Below the pieces are notes generated by a model. It was given only the letters and a program-made list of their open reading frames with translations, made no database searches and was not told the DNA's origin. This document shows positions 1 to 12,094 of a stretch of 64,000 nucleotides of DNA, piece by piece. The stretch's first letter is position 1. Each line of letters starts with the position of its first letter. This DNA is from Lineolata rhizophorae (lineage: Eukaryota; Ascomycota; Dothideomycetes; Lineolatales; Lineolataceae): NCBI GenBank assembly GCA_010093515.1, contig MU001685.1:62001-126000 (forward strand), given 5' to 3'. The translations under genes and the position numbers were made by a program.

Positions 1-701
1 AGAGCACGTTGTTGGGTGATTGGGGGCTATGGTAGAGCCGTGGCGTCGGTTGGAAGATCTGGGGCGTTTTGGCAGGAGCGGTGGTGTGTTCGGGAGGTCG
101 AGAGAGGCGGTTCTCGGCGCTGGTTCGTCAAGATGCGGAAGGCGCCAGACGGTCGAGTCGTAAGGATTACCGCGCCGCGCCCGTACGGATCGTTACGTAA
201 GACGCGGCGCTCCAATAGTGGCGCGCCGTGCGGCCGAAAATTCCGACTAGCGCGGCGCAGGGCGGTGGTGGTTGCGGAAGGCGATGGGGCGCTTGGCAGG
301 CGGCTTGGCGTGCAGTGGGAGCTCGGCGACCGTGGGCGTCGCGGCGTAGGGGCAGGCGAGGGCGGTGGGCGGCCGGGCGCGCCGCGATTGGGCGAGGCGC
401 TCGGCGGCCAGGACGGGGGCCGGGGGCTTGGGCGCGCGTCTCGGCATCCGGCGGGCTGCCCAGCCGTGCCCACCCATTTTAGCCCAGCTTTTCCGCCGCC
501 CGCCGCGCCGCCCGCAGCTCTTAACAGGCCGGCCTTCCTCCCTCCTGCGCTTCCTGGCCTTTCTCCGCGCGCGAGCCAAGACTCTTGCCCTCCCTCTGCC
601 CTGCTTCCGCTTCCTCCCTCATCACCAACACCACCCACCGCTTCCCTTCCTTCTTCTTCTCCACGCTTGCCCTCCGGAACTTGCACGCAGAGGAGAAAAG
701 C
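1..701 (+). promoter_or_regulatory. Upstream region of the PacC gene with five GCCARG sites
   Basis: The roughly 700 nt before the PacC start codon hold five copies of the PacC target hexamer GCCARG: at 407-412 and 575-580 on the plus strand, and at 292-297, 304-309 and 553-558 on the minus strand. PacC-type factors are known to bind 5'-GCCARG and several control their own gene, so autoregulation is the natural inference. From about 530 to 690 the DNA is strongly pyrimidine-rich on the plus strand, as is common around fungal transcription starts. Long open frames in this stretch are GC-driven and show no family resemblance. Confidence 0.55.
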
Positions 702-2937
702 ATGTCGTCCGCCGGCGACAACACCGCCGCGCCGTCTACTGCCTCGGCCTCGGCGCCCCCTCAACAACAGCCTCAGCCCGCCCAGGCCGCCGCTCCGGCC
801 CAAGCGTCGGCGTCCGCTACCGCGCCATCGCCCTCGCGGTCTGCTCCCACCGGCGACTCTCTCACCTGCCAGTGGGCCAGCTGCGGCGAGCGTTGCACCA
901 CCGCGAGCGAGCTCTACGTAAGTTTCCGTGTCTCCATATTTCTTGTTTCCCCCTTCATGCGGTTCCCTTCCCGGTTGCGCTGCGCGCGCGCGCGCAGCGC
1001 GTCTCGGGCTCGGGCCCATGTCCACGTGGTTTCGTTAACACGCCCTCGCGCTTGTAGGATCACGTGTGCGAGCGCCATGTCGGTCGCAAGTCCACCAACA
1101 ACCTGAATTTGACGTGCCAGTGGGGCAACTGCCGCACCACGACCGTCAAGCGCGACCACATCACGTCCCACATCCGCGTCCACGTCCCGCTGAAGCCGCA
1201 CAAATGCGACTTCTGCAACAAGGCCTTCAAGCGCCCCCAGGACCTCAAGAAGCACGTCAAGACCCACGCCGATGACTCGGTCCTCCTCCGTTCTCCGGAA
1301 CCCAACCGCGCCCAGCATGGCGGCGGTGCTGCTGGCTACCAGACCGGCGCCGGAAAACGTAAGTACTCCATTCCCTTCAACTTCAAATCTGGACAGATCT
1401 ACTTCAGTTCGAATCAAGGCTCCAGCGCATCTGGATTTCGGTTATGCTGTATAGGCCCGACTCATCTGTGGCCCTCACGCTTCTGTTTCTCATTCCAAGT
1501 CTATCCTAACTTGAAGGCGCTTCAGTCGCTGACTTGCAGGCTCTTGCCGCTACAGCGAGCGGATATTATCCCGACGGTGGCCTAGGCGCGAATCCGGGCT
1601 ACCATCAAAATGGAGGCAACCCGTCCGCTTTTTACCCCAATGCTCCTCAGGGATCCTCCTATGGTCCCGTCTATTACGCCGTCAACCAGCCGGGAAACTT
1701 GAACAATGATTCCTACGAGACTCGCAAGCGTGCTGCCATGGACGCTCTCAACGAGTTCTTTGGCGACGCCAAACGCCGCCTCATAGATCCGACGACCTAC
1801 TACGATGTTGGCCAACGTCTTATGGCTCTTCAGGGCGTTCCTCTTCTCGGTGGCTACCATGGCGGTGGCATCCCTGCGGAGTATGGCGGTGGCCCTGCTT
1901 TGATGACAGCCTCCCACCCGGGTCCGCCTCACCACCCCTATGCTTTGCCGCTTCCCAACGTGCGCACCAAGAGCGATCTCGTGAACATCGACCAGTTTCT
2001 TGAGACTCTCCAAGCTACCGTCTACGAGAACTCGAACCAGGCCGCCGCAGCTGGTGTCCAGCAGCCGATGTCCCACTACGTGCATCCGACCTTGAGCTAC
2101 CGCTCGTCCAACTCGCCGCCTGGTGCTCAGCCTCAAGCCGCTACCTCTCATGCCGCACAGACGTCGTCTCATGCGACGGCTGCCGCAACTTCTGCGCCGA
2201 TGCAAGTCGCCACCACCAGCGCTACTAGTGATACTCCGGCTCTTACTCCGGCGTCGAGCGTCATGTCATACACGTCTGGCCAGTCTCCCAACGCCGGCGG
2301 TCAGCAGAACATCTCTCCCGTCACGCGCCCGAGCATGGGCCCCATGTACCCGACTCTGCCTGCCGTCTCGGCCATGTCTGACATGAGTGGCTCCTACACG
2401 ACCTCTTCATCCGCGCCTATTTCTTCGCTGGCAACCTCGTTCGATCCGGACAGCCGCCGCCGCTACTCGGGCGGTCTGCTTCAAAAGGCGCAGCCCGGCT
2501 CGCCCGCGGACGAGGACAAGATGGACCTCTCGTCGGACCGCGGCACCCCGCGCAACAGCCCGACGCCGACTGTGACGCCGGCCGACAGCAAGCCGGTCGA
2601 CGCCTTCGGCGCGCTGCCGTCGCCGATGGAGCAGCGCTCTCCGGCCGAGTCAGGCGCCGACAGCCCGTCCCTCGCCGACCGCGAGCAGGAGCGCTGGCTG
2701 CAGAACATGCGCGTCATCGAGAGCCTGCGCAGCTTCATCAAGACGCGCCTGCAGGAGCACGAGTACGACTCGGACTCGGACTCGGGGCTGGGGCACCGAC
2801 CGGGGGCGATGTCGTCGTCGCCGCCCATCGACCCGGACATGGTGGCCGGCACCGAGGCGTCGAGTCACGCGCACGACATGAAGGAGGACGAGGAGAGGCT
2901 GTATCCGGTGCTCAAGGCGGCTATCGGTGACGACTAA
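702..2937 (+). CDS. pacC: PacC/Rim101-type pH-response zinc-finger transcription factor
   Basis: Three exons: 702-917, 1058-1358 and 1556-2937, giving 632 residues. The first intron has GTAAGT/TTGTAG ends. For the second, GTAAGT pairs with the CTACAG ending at 1555, the only nearby acceptor that keeps the frame. Three C2H2 fingers lie at residues 56-79 (C56, C61, H74, H79), 92-114 and 122-142, the PacC arrangement that binds GCCARG. The C-terminal half carries the two YPXL/I motifs known to bind PalA/Rim20: YPTL at about 437 and YPVL at about 622. Between them is a conserved helical segment around [14 protein letters not shown]. PacC is known to be cut in two steps at alkaline pH into a nuclear activator of alkaline genes and repressor of acid genes. 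All elements expected of a full-length, processable protein are present. A low-complexity Ala/Pro/Gln leader precedes the fingers. Identity is very secure; the exact second acceptor is slightly less so. Confidence 0.95.
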
Positions 2938-5014
2938 CATTCGCCTTTTCGAGACTAGGGGAGGGTCTGGTCAGGTGGTTCAAAATAGGCCCGTTTTCAA
3001 GTTTCTTCGAGTTTCTGTTCTTTTTTTTTTTTTTTTTCCACGACGGCTGTCTGTTGCGAATGTCGACGAAGATGGGAGCCATGGCGGCAAACACGCCCTG
3101 GGATCTGTTCCTGGTCTGCGGATGTGTGGGCCTTGGATTGTCACGAGTAATGTCATTATTAGTGTCTGCTTCTTCAATTGCACAATTGTGTTTCCGTTTT
3201 CTGTGTTCTGCTTTTCCCTCTTCGTGGATTCTTCCTCTTCCCTTCCGCCCTAGATATCTTCGGTCTCCGGGCGGAACGATCACACTTTGTCCCCTTCTGT
3301 TTTGTCCCCTTCTGCTTTATCCCCTTTCTACTTTATTCTTTCTATTTCCCTTTCGGTTGTGTTTTTCCTTGCGGCTGTGTCTTTCCTGGGTTCGGGCACT
3401 CGGGTCTGCGGTGTGTGGGTTCGTGGCCATGGGGGCGTGGCGGAGTACATTGTCGGCAGCAGCGTTGCTGCTGTGCGGGTTTCCCCGGATCAGACGCCCT
3501 CGAGTCGGGGTCTGATTAGGCGGTCTGGTCTGGTCTGGTCTGGTCCATTTGTAGGTTCGTGATCGGGTCTAGTGGGTTAGGTCGGATCGGATCCTGGGCT
3601 TTCTTTTTCTTTCGAGAGCGTCTTTCTGCGCGCGAGTAGTGTGCGAACGGGCGATAGCATCGGTTGGGCTGGGGAAATACATCGGTTGATGAGGCGATGG
3701 TTTCCTTTATTTGCGGTTGCGCGCTTGTGCTGTGATGGTTGCGTGTGATGTATAGTGAATGCTATGTGGTTGACTGATGGGTATAGGTATGTCCGGCCTG
3801 TTGCTTGAGATCGATTGCAAAATCTGCAACGGGTCTTGATGCTACGGGTAGTTGTAGTAGCTTCCTGCGCCGTCGACGCCTTTGGGAGGAATCATTCGTG
3901 CCTGTTTTGGTCCGGAGGGCTAGCCTGGCCATTTCACATTGGCAATGCGGACGTGGCGCTACTACGGTTTGGTAGGGAGTTCGGTGAATACCAAGAGAGC
4001 AATGACTTAATTCCATTTAAGATATGCAAAACGTGGACACTGACACGTAATGACCAAGACCTCGTGGTTAGTCGACACCATTTTGAATCGTCCAGCAACC
4101 AGGGAGCAGCTTTACCAGGCGAACATGATTGCCTTGAAGTCTTGAATAAACGCTGCTGTTCATTTCACTGGACCGTTCAATAAAGGATTTGTCTTTGTTG
4201 TGGTCATAAATATCGTCCGGCCGGCGTGATTGCCCCTCGCCTGAATTTGCTTCATTCATGCCTATTGCGGGTTGCGAATCCTCCTAGTATCGACGATCGT
4301 CACGAAGCTAGCAGTGAGCACGGAGACGGAAGAATAGACACTGGGACTTACTTCCTATAGGAAGGACAACGGCCCTTTTAAAACCTGAACTTCTAACAAT
4401 CAGCCTCATGCACGATAGCGAGGCTGGAGTCGCCCACGCTTAGACTCTAGCCAATTAATTTCACTCAAACTACGCCTTGCCACGGAGGCAAAGCACTGCA
4501 ACCGTCTCCCAAGCCCCCCCCCCGCTCCCCCTCCTTTTTTTTCCTGCACCACCCTCGCCCTTGACTGGCGCTAGATATACGGCCACCCGGCATCAGAAAA
4601 TGTGCAGTGTCAATACCCTCTACGGAATAGGGACCTGTCGTTTAGCAAGATGCTCGATAGTACACAAATGAAAATGAGTTCTCTAACTTTTCACCTCCAC
4701 AGGCAGCACCATGGATCCACCCTTTGCAACAGTCACTATGTAAAGAAGATCATAGGGTTCCTACAAAACAATGGATTCTATTGATTGCTGGTACATACCA
4801 TCGTACTGGACCACCCTATCGGACCGAAACCAACCCCCGAAGACTCGAAATAACATACCTATATATGAATGGCCTCCCTGCCATAATGCCGACATATGCA
4901 CCGTGAACGCCAGAACAGGATTCCATGTGTAAACACTAATAGCTACAATTTGCTCAACGCCGGCTATCCTTATCCACACGTCTCTTCCGTGCTGACATTC
5001 CCAACGCTCTCCGA
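2938..5014. other. Convergent intergenic region, no gene seen
   Basis: About 2.1 kb between the ends of the PacC gene and the SLC35F6-like gene. It holds a T17 tract near 3020, a pyrimidine-rich block at about 3190-3400, a short GGTCT tandem repeat at 3522-3545 and a C11 tract near 4512 followed by T-runs. The open frames on both strands are low-complexity or unlike any known family. It probably contains the 3' untranslated parts of both genes. Confidence 0.6.
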
Positions 5015-6687
5015 TCAGTTGTGCTCTATCGGATGCTCCGGCAATAGCTCATCCTCCTCGTCTGGTTGCTGCGTCGCTCGGCGGCGCTCAAAGTACGCCG
5101 CAAGCGGCGGGCGCACAACCTCATTGAACAGGAAGGTACCATAGACCAGCACGGCGAAGCCGAGCACTTGGAGCCACTTGAACGTCTCCCAGCCCAGACC
5201 GAGCGAGACGATCCAGATGAAGAGAGTGCGGCAGGTGTCAATAGTGGAGCGGGACGTAGCGGAGACACTCCTAGTGACGGAAAGGCCGAAGAAATTGAAG
5301 CCACTGGGTAAGATTGAAAAAGAAGTTAGTATTGCGGTGGTGAATCGGTAATTGGCAACCAACGAGGCGTGACTTCGCCAAAACGGAAATGGGAGACGCG
5401 ACCGGAATGCCGCGGAGCAGCTCAACGTAGGGAGCGGTCGGAATAAGCAAAGCGAATCACAACTCACCCGATGCTGATCATGCACAAGAGGCTGCTGATG
5501 CCAATCGCGCGATTGCTAAAAACCTCACTCATTCCCTCCTTGGCATCAAAATAGCCTCCTCGTCCCGCCTCAGTCACACCCACCGCAAAGTGCAGGATCA
5601 CCATGCCCACCGCGGTGACCAACATCCCGAACAAGCCCTCCCAGCCGACGACCTTGAGCGGATCGAGCGCGAAATTGTGCATGATGCTTTCCTCGAGCAC
5701 GAACTGGGTCGCCGTAAAGATCTGCGCGCCCGCAATCATGAGAACTCCCAAGACCGTCTGCACCGCCACCGGAAGCGCCGGGTCACCCGAAGCAGGCGAC
5801 GTGTGGCGCGACTTGTCGCGGCCCTCGACATCGTCCAACGACCGAGATACCACCGCGAGCGCCCGTCGGACTTCCTGGTGCAGCAGTTGCGCGGTCGTGC
5901 TATCCGCCTCTTCCTTCCCATGCCCGCCGTCGTCCTTGGCAATCGCGCCCGCCAGTCCTACGATAGCTACGCCAACCACGACGATCACGAGCGACATCCA
6001 CCGGACGAAGCCGAGCCTGTGCCGCAGGAAGATGACGCTGAACAGCCCGACGAACAGCACGAGCGCGCCGCGAGTCATCTGGTAGATGCTAGCGGCAACG
6101 AAGAGAAGGCCGACGTTCATGAGCGTTGTGCCCGCGATGTCGCAGCAAGCCGGCAACGCGAGCAGGATGACCCGCCAGCCTTTGAGCGGCCTACGCTCCG
6201 CATGCAGCGGCTTAGATGTAGACGTCTGGTCATCCGGAGGGTTGGAAGCGACCGCCGTGTCGGTGGATGAGTTAGATTCCTCCGCTGTAATACCGGTAGT
6301 GTCGTTGGCGCCGTTCGGGGATGCTTCGTCAGCGGAAGGGGCGGTAGCGACGGGCTGGTAGCCAGCTTTGGAGCGTGAGAAGTAACGCGACCAGAGAGCG
6401 CCACCGCCCACAACAAGCCAGCATCCCGTCTCGCCGATGAACATCTGTAGCGTCTGGATGACGGGCTGTCGGAAAAATTTCTGCCGGTTGGGGTTGGGAT
6501 CGTCACAGTCGCCGACGCATTGCATGTCCTAAAGTACAACTAGAATCAGCGGCGGGTTCACCTCGACGTGACTGGTCATTTGGAGCATGATTCGAGAACG
6601 GACCTGATACTTGGTTAGGAGCGTATTGCAAACTCCCGTCAGTAGCATCATAGCTACGAGGAAGGGGACTAAGGCTCTAGCCGTCAT
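5015..6687 (-). CDS. SLC35F6-like drug/metabolite-transporter family membrane protein
   Basis: Three exons on the minus strand, 6687-6604, 6528-5468 and 5303-5015, give 477 residues. The 84-nt first exon supplies the start and the first membrane helix (MTARALVPFLVAMMLLTGV...). The body has about ten hydrophobic helices in the EamA/nucleotide-sugar-transporter pattern. These include the segment around TLMNVGLLFVAASIYQMTRG and a QFVLEESIMHNFALDPL stretch typical of SLC35F6 (human C2orf18) relatives. A hydrophilic loop at roughly residues 60-125 is rich in Ser/Thr/Asp, and the C-terminus is a short acidic cytosolic tail. SLC35F6 proteins sit in internal membranes (lysosome or mitochondria in animals); the substrate is not established, so none is claimed. 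Both introns have standard GT-AG ends and keep frame. Confidence 0.85.
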
Positions 6688-7425
6688 CTTGGTGAAGCGC
6701 CCCGGATGGAGGCGCGGGACAACTCCGAGGGTGAAAGATAAGCGTCCAGAGGGAAATCCGAAATAGAAATATAAGCCAAAGATACCGGGAAAAATCGAAT
6801 ACGAAAAGAAGGGAGAAAGGGCTGCGACCTTAGGACTCCTCGAGAACCCACGGGTTGCTGTGAGCGCCTGGAGAGTGAGACCAAAGTGAAGGCAGACGCG
6901 GAAGTGAAGGCGAGGTTATTGAGGGACCGCCAAGACCGCGGCTATGCATTGGTACCGGAAATGGTTGGCTGACTAGTGACCCGCTGGTCCTAGCTTCCGC
7001 CGCCTTTGGCCACCTCACAAAGAACATCACCTGGTGCTCTCACGCGGCTAGCTCCACAAGCTGCCTTCCTCGTGCTTTGTATCGCACAGAAGTGCTCGCT
7101 CTACGTAGTAGAGCCTAGTAGCACTGCACTAAGCTCCACACATCCACATTGGCTATTTGCATCCGAGGTCATGTGCTCACACGACGACTTCTTGCATTCA
7201 AAATCATAAAAGCTCACTCGAAGGAGTCTCATTCATTCCTCGCAAAATAGCTTTATCCTTTTTGTTTAGCCTATCGCCGTTGAAACACCAACGCCATTGT
7301 CTTTTCCTTTTTGCTTCCCGCTTTTCTCCTTTTCCATTACTGAGAATACCACAAATGCCATAACTCCACTCACGCCGGCTTCCGAGATATTTAGCGTACC
7401 GTAGAAACAACGCACTGCCCCTCTT
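6688..7425. other. Upstream region of the SLC35F6-like gene, no gene seen
   Basis: About 740 nt lie between the start of the transporter gene and the end of the MFS gene, both on the minus strand. It should hold the promoter of the former and the 3' end of the latter. No conserved frame or RNA gene was recognised. Confidence 0.5.
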
Positions 7426-9016
7426 TTACAGGAACCACCTAAACTCATCATTGGCCGGTCCTTCCCGCAGCCTCTCCGTCGGCACGTCTCTTGCCGTAAG
7501 GTTGACCCCCTGCTTCAGGTTCCGCCGCTTGTTGTCCAGGATCATGAACAAGCCGAAGCCGAGCGTGATGATAGCGCCGGTGCCGCCGAACGCGGCCGTC
7601 GTCGCTAGCGCGGGGATGTACTTGGGCGCATCCTTGTTGCGGAAGATGTTGCTACTGACGATGCCCATGAGGTTGGCCAGGGGGACGCCGACCGAGGTCA
7701 GCGTCACGCGGCGGCCTTCGTGCGCGACGTTGTTGTTGTACCTGAGGGAGTGAGCGGATTGCCAGATGAAAATCCATTTGGAGGATCGACTTACCATGTG
7801 CTGAGCAGCACACTCGGTGCCGCAGTTCCCCACGTCATCATGAAGCAGGCAAAGTACGCGATGTTGAGTTGAGCTTGGACGTCAATGGTGAGGTAGATGA
7901 TGAACCCGACAAAAGTGAGGAGAAATCCGAGAGCGATGAACGGGAATCTCAGTCGGGTCAAGTCGCTCGCAAATGCCAGAATCAGGAGCACCACCGCTCC
8001 CACGATATTTGGCGCAACCGTATACAAGTTCGTCTTAACGTGGTTGTATCCGAGACGCGCGACAATCTGCGGAAGGAAGAGCGACACTGACTGCAGCGGG
8101 ACGCCCAGGCAGACTTCGATGGCTAGCCAGGCGTACGCGGCTGGCATGCGGAACACCTTGAGCGCCTCGCGCAGGTTAAACTTCTCGTTGACTACGGAGG
8201 AGCTGTCCATCTGGATGCGCAAGTAGGCCGTCCTGCGCTCATCGTCGCTGAGGAAGCCAGCCTCGGGACCGGATTTCGGCAGATACCAGAAGGCAAAGAG
8301 CGAGAAAGCTACCGTGACGGAGCCTTCGACGATGAAGAGATAGCGCCAGCCAGGGAGGGACGATTCGATTTGAAAAACCCCGAATGCAAGGAGACCGCTG
8401 AATGCATTGGCGATGTTGGACGCAGCATAGAATATGGCCAGACGGCGCGCAAGTTCACCACGGCGGTAAAATAACGTAAGGTAATAGATGACCAGCGGGA
8501 AGAAGGCGGACTCGGCCATGCCTGGATACATTCGTCTTAGTGCTCTTGCCCTACATTGATTGGCAGGATCTACTTACCAAGGAACCACCTCAAGGTCATC
8601 ATCCCTGCAAAGTTCTGCACCGACGCACCGAGGAGCGTGAAGCTTCCAAAGCAGAACATCATGATCGGCAGGACCTTGCTAGGCCCGAACTTCTTCCCCA
8701 GCATGCCGATCGGCGGAGCGCAGAGAACGTAGGGAACGTAGAAGATGCTCAGGATCATATTGTAGTCGCCATTGCGGAAGTGTAGGTCGTCCTCGAGGCC
8801 GTCCGTCTTTGCGTTTCCGAGGTTGCCCTTATCCAGTGCGTTGCAAAGGTACATGAATGCGAGCACCGGCAGGATTCGGAAATCGAACCTGAAGACGAGA
8901 GCCTTCTCATGTGCATATGTAGGCAGGTGTTGGCCTTCACTTGTTCCGGCTTCTGGCTCAGGGCTAGAGGCACGGAAGTCGGAGACCTTGATGTCTTCCT
9001 TGGGTGAGTTGGACAT
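7426..9016 (-). CDS. MFS transporter, anion:cation symporter (Dal5/allantoate-type) family
   Basis: Three exons, 9016-8578, 8521-7795 and 7741-7426, give 493 residues with clean GT-AG junctions in frame. The protein begins with a roughly 45-residue cytosolic leader. It then shows the family hallmarks: an RFDFRILPVLAFMYLCNALDKGNLGNAK first-helix region (here given in part as residues RILPVLAF and DKGNLGNA), a loop around GKKFGPSK, and GLLAFGVF-type helices. A central hydrophilic loop (SDDERRTAYLRIQMD) separates the two six-helix halves, and there are twelve hydrophobic segments in all. The family imports organic anions such as allantoate, nicotinate, pantothenate or related acids with protons at the plasma membrane; the sequence alone does not tell which. 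The last 30 residues are a charged cytosolic tail. Confidence 0.88.
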
Positions 9017-12000
9017 GGTCGCAGACAGCCAAAGGGAGACGTTGAAGTGAACAGAAAGTAGAGCGAGCCGTACAATTACGAGGGTTGAGTGTATTCTCGA
9101 GAAGTGGCCTCGATTGCTGCTGTCCTCCCAACACCATTTTGCGGTGCTGTAAGGGCACGTCTATATACCTTCGTCCCACGATTCCCTGATCATGTCGGAC
9201 CGAGCATGGAGTTGCAAATTTTCAACCGCTATCGCAGCGAAGGAGCTGCTCCGCATGTCAGAGGGAAAAAATTTGTGCTGCCTCGGCGGCCGCCTGTCGG
9301 AGAGGGTGCAGTGAAACCCATCTCCGTCATCCATCCCTGGGAGGTGAAAGCGGCCCAGCAGTCAGTCCAGCGTAGGGGCGTCCGAACGACAACCCCCTCC
9401 GCCCCGGCACCCTCGTCTACACGGCGCGAAAAGAAATTCAAAACTCTTTTCCGTGCGTACCAAGCTTTCTTCGCTGCGGCCGGCCAAGCCCGACCTCCAG
9501 CCAGTTGCCGACGGCACGACCGTGATGGCCTCTCTCTCTGTGCATAGCACGCCGTCATCGCACGTGGGAGGGCAAGTCGCTGGAGTCGCCGCGAAGCGTG
9601 GGAGCGAGCGTCGATCCAATCCGCCAGCGGCGCGCGATTGGCCTGATAGAGGCCCGAGGCGGCATGCAACCCCCGAACCCTGGCGCGGGATTGGGTTTTG
9701 CGGAGAGATAAGGCTGCATCTTCTCCGGTGTCGGTGGCAGACGGGGTCGCGGGGCCAATTGCGGGACGGGTGTGGACGTCGGAGGGACCGCTGCGGGAGT
9801 TGTCGGGCGAAGAGATTTTTCGAGCCGGGGACGGAAAAGCAAGCGCTGCATGGTGCGTGCAGGTGGCGCACGTGAAGGTCGACGACGTTGGAAGTTTGTG
9901 GGAAGATTGTGGAGTTGCGGGGAAGATGAGTGCAGAAAATTATTTGCTAGCGTTTGTGCTTGTTTTGAAAGCTATTTTGGCATTAAGAACCTGAGAGCGA
10001 GTAATGTGCCCTTCTCACAGATAGACGAACAAGTCAATTGTGAGTGCTAAGAAGACGGTCGCAGTCCAATTCGCTTTTGCGCTTACTATATTCGTGCTTG
10101 CAAAGATCTGCCTCTAGACGCTAGGAAAACCCAATGAATCCCTCAGTAACGGTTGATTATATATCAACCCCTGTAAGCTATTTCAAAATCAGGGTAGTAG
10201 GTGAGAAAGACAGCTCAATTTCGGTGGTAGTGTAATCTCTACATACCTCAAGGAAACAACTTTGGCGAATTCCATCAGAATGCCTCGGCCACTCTGTGGG
10301 TGAACCCTCCGCATTTCGAAACGAATCATTTGTACTGGATGAATCTGTTAGGCTCATGAATATGCTATAGGGACAAGTGGATGACCAGAAGGACGGTGGA
10401 TCTGTAGTCCGCAGTCTTGATGTTTCATAGTTCGCTCTACGGAGTAGGCCTTTTCGATCTCTCGTTTTTAAAGGAATTAGTTCAATTTCACTCATTGGTC
10501 GCTCATAGATGAGCATAAGCCGCGATCTGAAGGACCCCTGAGCTTTGGGACTTCCAGAACGCGGCTACAGTCTAATTTAGCCTCCGCTTGAAATGATCCG
10601 TTACAGCAGATAAGGGCAAGTGAACACAGGACCAGCCTTAGAGCTCCTACTAGGCCGAGAGAGCTGTAACATTGCAACGTGCGGCTTTGAACGTCGAGGA
10701 CAAAGGCCCATCGTTCGGTTGGCGTGGGGTGGTGCAGGCAACGGGACGCTCTAAATTTGACGGTTTCGACTTCAATTTACCGCAGAAAAAGTTCACCGAA
10801 TTGGAACGCTGGCCGAAGAACCGGGCGCGCCCCGGCGCGCGGTCCCCGAGCCGTCCTGCCACCACTCGCGCGCTCTTCACCAACCGCAAGCTGAGAATCT
10901 CTGCCTCCGCCTGCCTCTCCACCCACCAAAACGAGACACCAAGGCCGGTTTTTGCTTCACTCGACGGGCGACGCTCCGCTCCCGCCGTCCCACATCCCGC
11001 CGCAAGCAGCGTCTCACCAGGCGCCCGCACGCTTGGCAGCCAACTTCCAACTTCCAAGCTCCGCACCGCACCCGCCGTCCCCACCACCGCGCGCCCACAC
11101 AATCAAACAGGTCTCACTTCTCGCGGCACAATTGCGCGCAAAAGGCCGAATCCCAAAACCCCCCCACACGACTGGTCCGGCCATCCCGCGCGCACGAGAC
11201 AGCTCGCTCGCTCAGCGCGTGTCTCTCGCAATCGAGACGCATACAGGGCGCGACTCGGCAGGTCTGAGGTTGGCGGACGGGCCCGCGACATGTGTTGCTC
11301 CGTAGGAAAAGCCTGGGCGTGGGATGAGGTTTCGCATTGCGGTCTACGGCGCCGCTTTGGAACCTTGATGGAGGGAGGGTGGTGAGTTCATGGGTGCGCA
11401 AGAGATCGTTCGCTGCGGCTCGCGTCGGCAAAGCGGACACGAGGACCCGAGGATGGTTGCCGGGGCTCGTCCAAGCACCCACGCTGTTGCTGTTAGCCGT
11501 AGGCGATGTACGAGCAGAGAAACAGACTCTCGCGAGTAAGTCGGTGCTGTTCTCGTAGTACGGAACACATGTATGGACTTGCATCAGCACGTCATTTCCT
11601 GTCGTCGCTTAGCACCAGCAGCGGCCATGCCGGGACTCGGACGTTCAAGCGCTGGCTTCCCGTCTCCTGACCCCGGCTGTTCCTGCGTCCTCGGCATTCC
11701 GCGATGCCGGGAAACGCCAAGCTCGTGTAGATTATTGGCTGGGACCACGTGCCACGTTTCCATCGCTGCCGAAGAGCCGCAGCCCGCACGCTACATGCTG
11801 TACTATGCACGTACGCCCGGGATGCCGAAGGATTTCGAGCCGGGAAAGGGTCCCTGGCGGTGCCATTCGCTCGCTTCGGCGACGACAAACCAACGCGGGG
11901 ATAGTCTGTCGTATTGATCCCGGCGGCGCGCGCTCCTTCTAGCCCAAAATTCGTCTCCTCCTCCCGGGGGATCGCGAGACCGCAGATTGTGGCGGGCTGT

Positions 12001-12094
12001 GCAGGACCTAGGTAGTCCGGGCGCAGGCACCGTTAAAAGAACGCGTCTCGCCATCTGGCTGCCAATGTGTGATGTCGACACTTAGGTCGGCGTC
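9017..12094. other. Divergent intergenic region, no gene seen
   Basis: About 3.1 kb between the MFS gene (minus strand) and the kelch gene (plus strand), so it holds both promoters. The stretch 9440-9900 is GC-rich and 9950-10500 is AT-richer. Open frames of 100-240 codons near 9.1-9.9, 10.2-10.5 and 10.7-11.6 kb lack domain features, have ORFs on both strands, and look like chance frames. Confidence 0.5.

Noticed and set aside
16-1025. Overlapping 300-codon frames on both strands at the window start
   Set aside because: GC-rich DNA gives few stops; the translations are low-complexity Arg/Ala/Pro, and the region overlaps the PacC upstream region and first exon.
1405-1420. tRNA B-box-like GTTCGAATC in the PacC intron
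   Set aside because: There is no matching A-box or cloverleaf pairing nearby.
1534-1555. PacC third exon beginning at the TTGCAG ending at 1539
   Set aside because: That acceptor puts the downstream frame out of phase; CTACAG ending at 1555 keeps it.
10178-10516. 112-codon minus-strand frame
   Set aside because: It is isolated, has no domain and no splice partners; considered chance.
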